The notes below the pieces were generated by a model. The model ran no database searches. It saw only the letters and a list, made by a program, of their open reading frames with translations, and was not told the DNA's origin. The position numbers and the translations under genes were made by a program. A stretch of 54,539 bases of DNA from Candidatus Woesearchaeota archaeon (GTDB taxonomy: Archaea; Nanobdellota; Nanobdellia; Woesearchaeales; DSVV01): assembly GCA_018657385.1 (NCBI GenBank), contig JABHXF010000059.1, positions 1 through 54,539 of the forward strand. Direction: 5' to 3'. How positions within the stretch are numbered: position 1 is the first letter of the stretch; each line of letters starts with the position of its first letter. This document shows, one piece after another, positions 51,479 through 54,539 of this stretch.

Positions 51479-51640
51479 AAATATTACCTCCGTAATAAAA
51501 AGCATTAGTTGGCCTTTTCAAGAAAATCATTGAAAAAGCTTTAGTTATAGACATTTTGGGTCCTATAGATCCCAGCATGCCCCTATTGCTTCTCCCAGCT
51601 TTAGCTGGTTATATGCTTGAAATGGATGAGTATTTATAAA
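51479..51640 (-). promoter_or_regulatory. Promoter and structured leader of the S27e operon
   Basis: The minus-strand TATA box TTTATAAA is at 51633-51640, placing the start near 51610 and giving an untranslated leader of about 130 bases, long for this genome. The leader has CCAGCT AA AGCTGG (51595-51608) and an imperfect GGG/CCC hairpin (51558-51573). Possible autoregulatory leader or overlapping small RNA. Confidence 0.5.
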
Positions 51641-51706
51641 TGTTTTGTGAGTTCATGTGTAAATCCCTGATAATCTTTATAAAGAGATGATAATTACTTT
51701 AAAGTA

Positions 51707-52708
51707 ATGACAGACGAATTTGAAGAAAATGGCCTTTTATTCCGTTGTAAAATAGGAACTGAACAAAGTACAGAAAATAATGATATATTTGGAAATAGAT
51801 TCAAAGCATTAATTAAGAATCCAACTCCTGAATTAGAACAGATCCTAGAAACTGCAAATAGTGAATATCCGGAATTTAACTTTGCTTTGGCTGAAATTAA
51901 AGCAGAACACACCAAAAAAGTTGATAGTGAAGGAGGATTTCTTGAAACTGTATACACAGCCATGATAGAAGGAATTGAATATGAAATTTTAACTAGAAAT
52001 GGATCTTTGGAAACTGTTTTTTTTAATGAAGAAATAACAAAAATGCTTAAAGAGCTAAAAGCTCGTGAAACAAAAACATTTTGTTCTGATACAAAAATTA
52101 CATTGAGACTTGAATATAAGGATTTAGGTGATGGTCTTAATTATTATGCTACTCCTGTTAATTCATATGAATTTTATGCAATGCTTTACAACATGCAGGA
52201 TAATTCAATGATTAAATTAAACAAACTATGGACAAGTGTATGCAATTCCCTTGGAATTAAATCAGACATACCTCTTAGCGAAAATAGATTAAAAGAAATC
52301 ATGCCAGAAACTTTAAAATATGCAAATGAAAAAATGCCTGAATTAATAGCTAATATGAAACAATATGCTGATTATATCAATGAGTGGTATGATAAAATTG
52401 GAAAAGAAAGTGTAAGCCTAAACATTAGAAGAGATGTAGCAAATATGAGAATAAGTTTAGAAGCATATCATACAATAGCAGATCAGTATGAAGCAATAGA
52501 GAAAAAATACACCAAATTATGTCGACAAATAAAAAAGGCGAAAAAACCTAAGAAAAAACAATTAAAAACTATTGATGAAATAATGGTTGAGTCAAAGAAA
52601 TTATTTATTGCAAGTACTATGTCTAGAACACATCTTAAAAACTATTTAGTAATAAAAACATATGCATTATTAAGTAGTGTAAAAGCTGAAAAAGCAAGAT
52701 ATCAATAA
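51707..52708 (+). CDS. Hypothetical protein, 333 residues
   Basis: Not recognised. Soluble. An acidic N-terminal part (MTDEFEENGLLFRCKIGTEQ), a central part with strand-like FCSDTKITLRLEYKDLG, and a helical, basic C-terminal third (KLCRQIKKAKKPKKKQLKTI) that could bind nucleic acid. TATA ATCTTTATAAAG about 28 bases before the ATG gives a leaderless start. No link to the neighbouring genes apparent. Confidence 0.72.
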   Translation: MTDEFEENGLLFRCKIGTEQSTENNDIFGNRFKALIKNPTPELEQILETANSEYPEFNFALAEIKAEHTKKVDSEGGFLETVYTAMIEGIEYEILTRNGSLETVFFNEEITKMLKELKARETKTFCSDTKITLRLEYKDLGDGLNYYATPVNSYEFYAMLYNMQDNSMIKLNKLWTSVCNSLGIKSDIPLSENRLKEIMPETLKYANEKMPELIANMKQYADYINEWYDKIGKESVSLNIRRDVANMRISLEAYHTIADQYEAIEKKYTKLCRQIKKAKKPKKKQLKTIDEIMVESKKLFIASTMSRTHLKNYLVIKTYALLSSVKAEKARYQ

Positions 52709-52767
52709 CAAATCAAGTAATCTTTCTCAATAAACTTTATTAATCATTACCACTTATAGATTTAATA

Positions 52768-53973
52768 ATGAAATTGTTTAGAAAATTGGTAGTATTAGTA
52801 ATAATTATAGTAGGTATATTCTTCTTAAAGGGAAATATAACTGGAATGAGTATTTTAGATGTGAAAAACATAGATATGCCTGATATTAATTTAGGTGAAA
52901 TGGGATTAGATGATATAGGAATAGGTAATAATGATAAAAAAGTTGAAATTAAAACAGTTAATGAAAATATTAATACTCCAGATATTTATTTCTGTCCAAA
53001 ACATAATTGTTCAGCTGTAATGGTGGATTTAATTAAAGATGCAAAAAAATCAGTACATTGTGCATTGTTTGATTTAGATTTAATTGAGTTAATTGAAGTA
53101 TTAGATGAAAAATATAATGAAATAGATTATGAAAACAGCAAAAGCAATAAGATAGATGTTAAAGTAGTTGTTGATAATGATAATTATGAAGAAATTGAAG
53201 AAAGTTATGGTAAAGATCTAAGTGTTGACAATAATGGATTTGTTAAAGTTGACAATAACAATCAATTAACACATAATAAATTTTGTATTGTAGATAATAA
53301 ATATGTAACATCTGGCTCATTTAATCCAACTATTAATGGAAATAATAAAAATAACAATAATTTAGTTGTTGTTCAATCATATTATCTAGCAGAAAACTAT
53401 GAAGATGAGTTTAATGAACTATGGGATGGCTATTTTGGAAAAAGTAATAAAAACAAACAAGAGAAAGTGAAGTATCCAAGAATAGAAAGTAATAATGAAT
53501 TAGTTATTGAAAACTATTTCTGTCCTGATGATAATTGTGAAGAACATGTATTAGATGTTCTAGAGAATGCAAAAGAAAGTGTTAAGTTTATGATATTTAG
53601 TTTTACTTCTGATCCAATAGGAGATAAATTAATAGAAATGCATAATAACGGAATAATTATAGAAGGTGTTGTAGAAAAAAAACAAAACACTAACAAATAT
53701 TCAGAATATGATAAACTAAAAAATGTGGGTATTGATATTCAATATGATAATAACAAATATAATATGCATCATAAAAATGGTTTACAAACACATTACCCTA
53801 AATCTGGTTTACTCCATCACAAAGTTTTCATTATTGATGATCACATAGTCATTACTGGTAGCTACAATCCGACAGCATCAGGCACTGAAAAGAATGATGA
53901 AAACATTCTAATCATTTATAGTGATGATGTTGCTAGTGAATTTGTTGATGAATATGATATGATAAAAAAATAA
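52768..53973 (+). CDS. Membrane-anchored phospholipase-D-family protein with two HKD motifs
   Basis: 401 residues. One N-terminal signal anchor (about 5-24). Two PLD halves: HKD 1 in LTHNKFCIVDNKYVTSGSFN (His169, Lys171, Asp176) and HKD 2 in LLHHKVFIIDDHIVITGSYN (His350, Lys352, Asp357). Each half begins with a YFCP segment containing two Cys and an H/D pair (YFCPKHNCS; YFCPDDNCE). The family includes phospholipases, nucleases and phosphatidyl transferases. This short two-HKD form with a signal is like secreted PLD-type nucleases and endonuclease-like proteins; the substrate is uncertain. Both motifs intact, so likely active outside the membrane. Confidence 0.88.
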   Translation: MKLFRKLVVLVIIIVGIFFLKGNITGMSILDVKNIDMPDINLGEMGLDDIGIGNNDKKVEIKTVNENINTPDIYFCPKHNCSAVMVDLIKDAKKSVHCALFDLDLIELIEVLDEKYNEIDYENSKSNKIDVKVVVDNDNYEEIEESYGKDLSVDNNGFVKVDNNNQLTHNKFCIVDNKYVTSGSFNPTINGNNKNNNNLVVVQSYYLAENYEDEFNELWDGYFGKSNKNKQEKVKYPRIESNNELVIENYFCPDDNCEEHVLDVLENAKESVKFMIFSFTSDPIGDKLIEMHNNGIIIEGVVEKKQNTNKYSEYDKLKNVGIDIQYDNNKYNMHHKNGLQTHYPKSGLLHHKVFIIDDHIVITGSYNPTASGTEKNDENILIIYSDDVASEFVDEYDMIKK

Positions 53974-53976
53974 AAA

Positions 53977-54216
53977 CTAGTTATAACCACTTTCTCCGCT
54001 TAACTCATTATTATTTTCATTACTTTCATCTATAACTTTCTTTGGATCTACAACAATTTTCCAATTTAATCCAATCTTATAATAATAGTAACAAAAATTT
54101 CCTTCCATATCAATACTAAATTCCCTTGTGTCACCTGGGTAAAAAATATTATTATACCCTGAAAATACTTTTTCAGCAGAAATAGTATCAAAACCAGGTA
54201 AATAGGTTTCAATCAA
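53977..54216 (-). pseudogene. CARDB-like domain fragment
   Basis: 79 residues if started at the TTG at 54216 (GGAG about 10 bases upstream). The end IVVDPKKVIDESNENNNELS is the typical final strand and turn of CARDB domains, adhesive modules of archaeal and bacterial surface proteins. Only one short domain is present, with no signal peptide or partner domains, so it is probably a remnant of a larger surface protein. A small functional gene remains possible. Confidence 0.5.
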
Positions 54217-54455
54217 AAATCTTACTCCTTATAAAACCATCAACAATCAATGTATGTGAAAAGAATCAAAAAGACGCTATAAAAAATAAACATATTAATT
54301 GTATTTATATACAATATAAACACCTGAATTATATTAAATCTATTGTCAAATTTAAGCTACACATTATTTCATATAAAATGCAGAACTACCAATTTAGTTG
54401 TGACTTTTTAATATTCTACAAATAATAAATACATCTTTGACATTATTTTATAGAT
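54217..54455. other. Intergenic AT-rich stretch
   Basis: No gene, repeat copy or clear hairpin seen. ATAATAAATAC at about 54421-54431 is placed as a possible TATA box for the frame starting at 54456. Confidence 0.4.
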
Positions 54456-54539
54456 ATGTCAAATCAAAAAAAATATTTTTATTGGTATACATTCAATTTT
54501 GAACTATTTCATCAACCTTTTAAAGCTAATTCCTTATCA
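54456..54539 (+). CDS. Start of a gene running off the window (partial)
   Basis: 28 codons without a stop to the window end, beginning MSNQKKYFYWYTFNFELFHQ. TATA-like ATAATAAATAC lies about 30 bases upstream, as in the leaderless genes here. Too short to recognise, and could be chance. Confidence 0.35.
   Translation, partial: MSNQKKYFYWYTFNFELFHQPFKANSLS

Overview
The window is chromosomal DNA of a very AT-rich archaeon. Direct support: an aIF2-alpha/S27e gene pair, a long isoleucyl-tRNA synthetase, a PAC2-family protein, a signal peptidase with the archaeal Ser/His dyad, and many genes with a TATA box 25-30 bases before an ATG and no ribosome binding site (leaderless). Leadered genes use GGTGA- or GAGGT-type Shine-Dalgarno (SD) sequences. 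Several apparent GTG starts are really the GTG inside an SD, so those starts were moved to the next ATG. The many small unrecognised membrane proteins and the bacterial-looking additions would fit a DPANN lineage (Woesearchaeota-like), but that is inference. One tRNA is present, and I see no transposase, integrase, phage gene or CRISPR array.

Layout. 1-3.6 kb: tandem repeats, then an operon of three lipoproteins (DUF3179, MsrA, TlpA-like) and a CcdA membrane protein, read as an extracytoplasmic redox-repair system. 3.8-13.4 kb: transketolase, Memo and its radical-SAM partner, a DJ-1 protein, a SIS protein, a ThiI-like enzyme, a flavodoxin and unknowns. 13.4-23.6 kb: signal peptidase, then an accessory island of mostly unrecognised genes. 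In it a Lrp-type regulator heads an operon ending in a Mrr-like nuclease, and a transglutaminase-like/TIM-barrel pair is driven by an almost identical promoter. 23.9-37.7 kb: MATE exporter, cation antiporter with a Glu-rich ectodomain, two small HTH regulators, PAC2 protein, ileS with a nucleoside phosphorylase, an orphan phosphohistidine-domain protein and an AAA ATPase. 37.9-44.9 kb: a large Cys-rich secreted protein, tRNA-Val, a PrcB-like lipoprotein, a YhhQ transporter, and a TrmB regulator divergent from a small-protein operon. 45-51.5 kb: phosphotransferase, HAD hydrolase, bacterial-type TGT, DUF2177, QueH, an AsnA-like synthetase, aIF2-alpha and S27e. 51.7 kb to the end: unknown protein, phospholipase-D-like protein and fragments.

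The most striking non-coding feature is a set of intergenic repeats. Eight copies of a roughly 85-nt element fold into a three-way junction. All three stems change by compensating substitutions between copies, while the junction strands stay fixed. Two shorter motifs (GGCCGNCAGGCTC and CTAGGTCCGAAGGAC) lie 10-50 bases after stop codons, always in the same orientation to the gene. In convergent gene pairs one gene gets each motif, often with the junction element between. Other structured stretches lie at 16.4, 16.6, 29.1 and 37.2 kb and before the AsnA-like and S27e genes.

YhhQ, TGT and QueH together suggest queuosine rather than archaeosine chemistry. The island at 14-23.6 kb, with its shared promoters and repeated TCGGAAA sites, is the best candidate for an undescribed multi-gene system. 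Its function cannot be read from the sequence.
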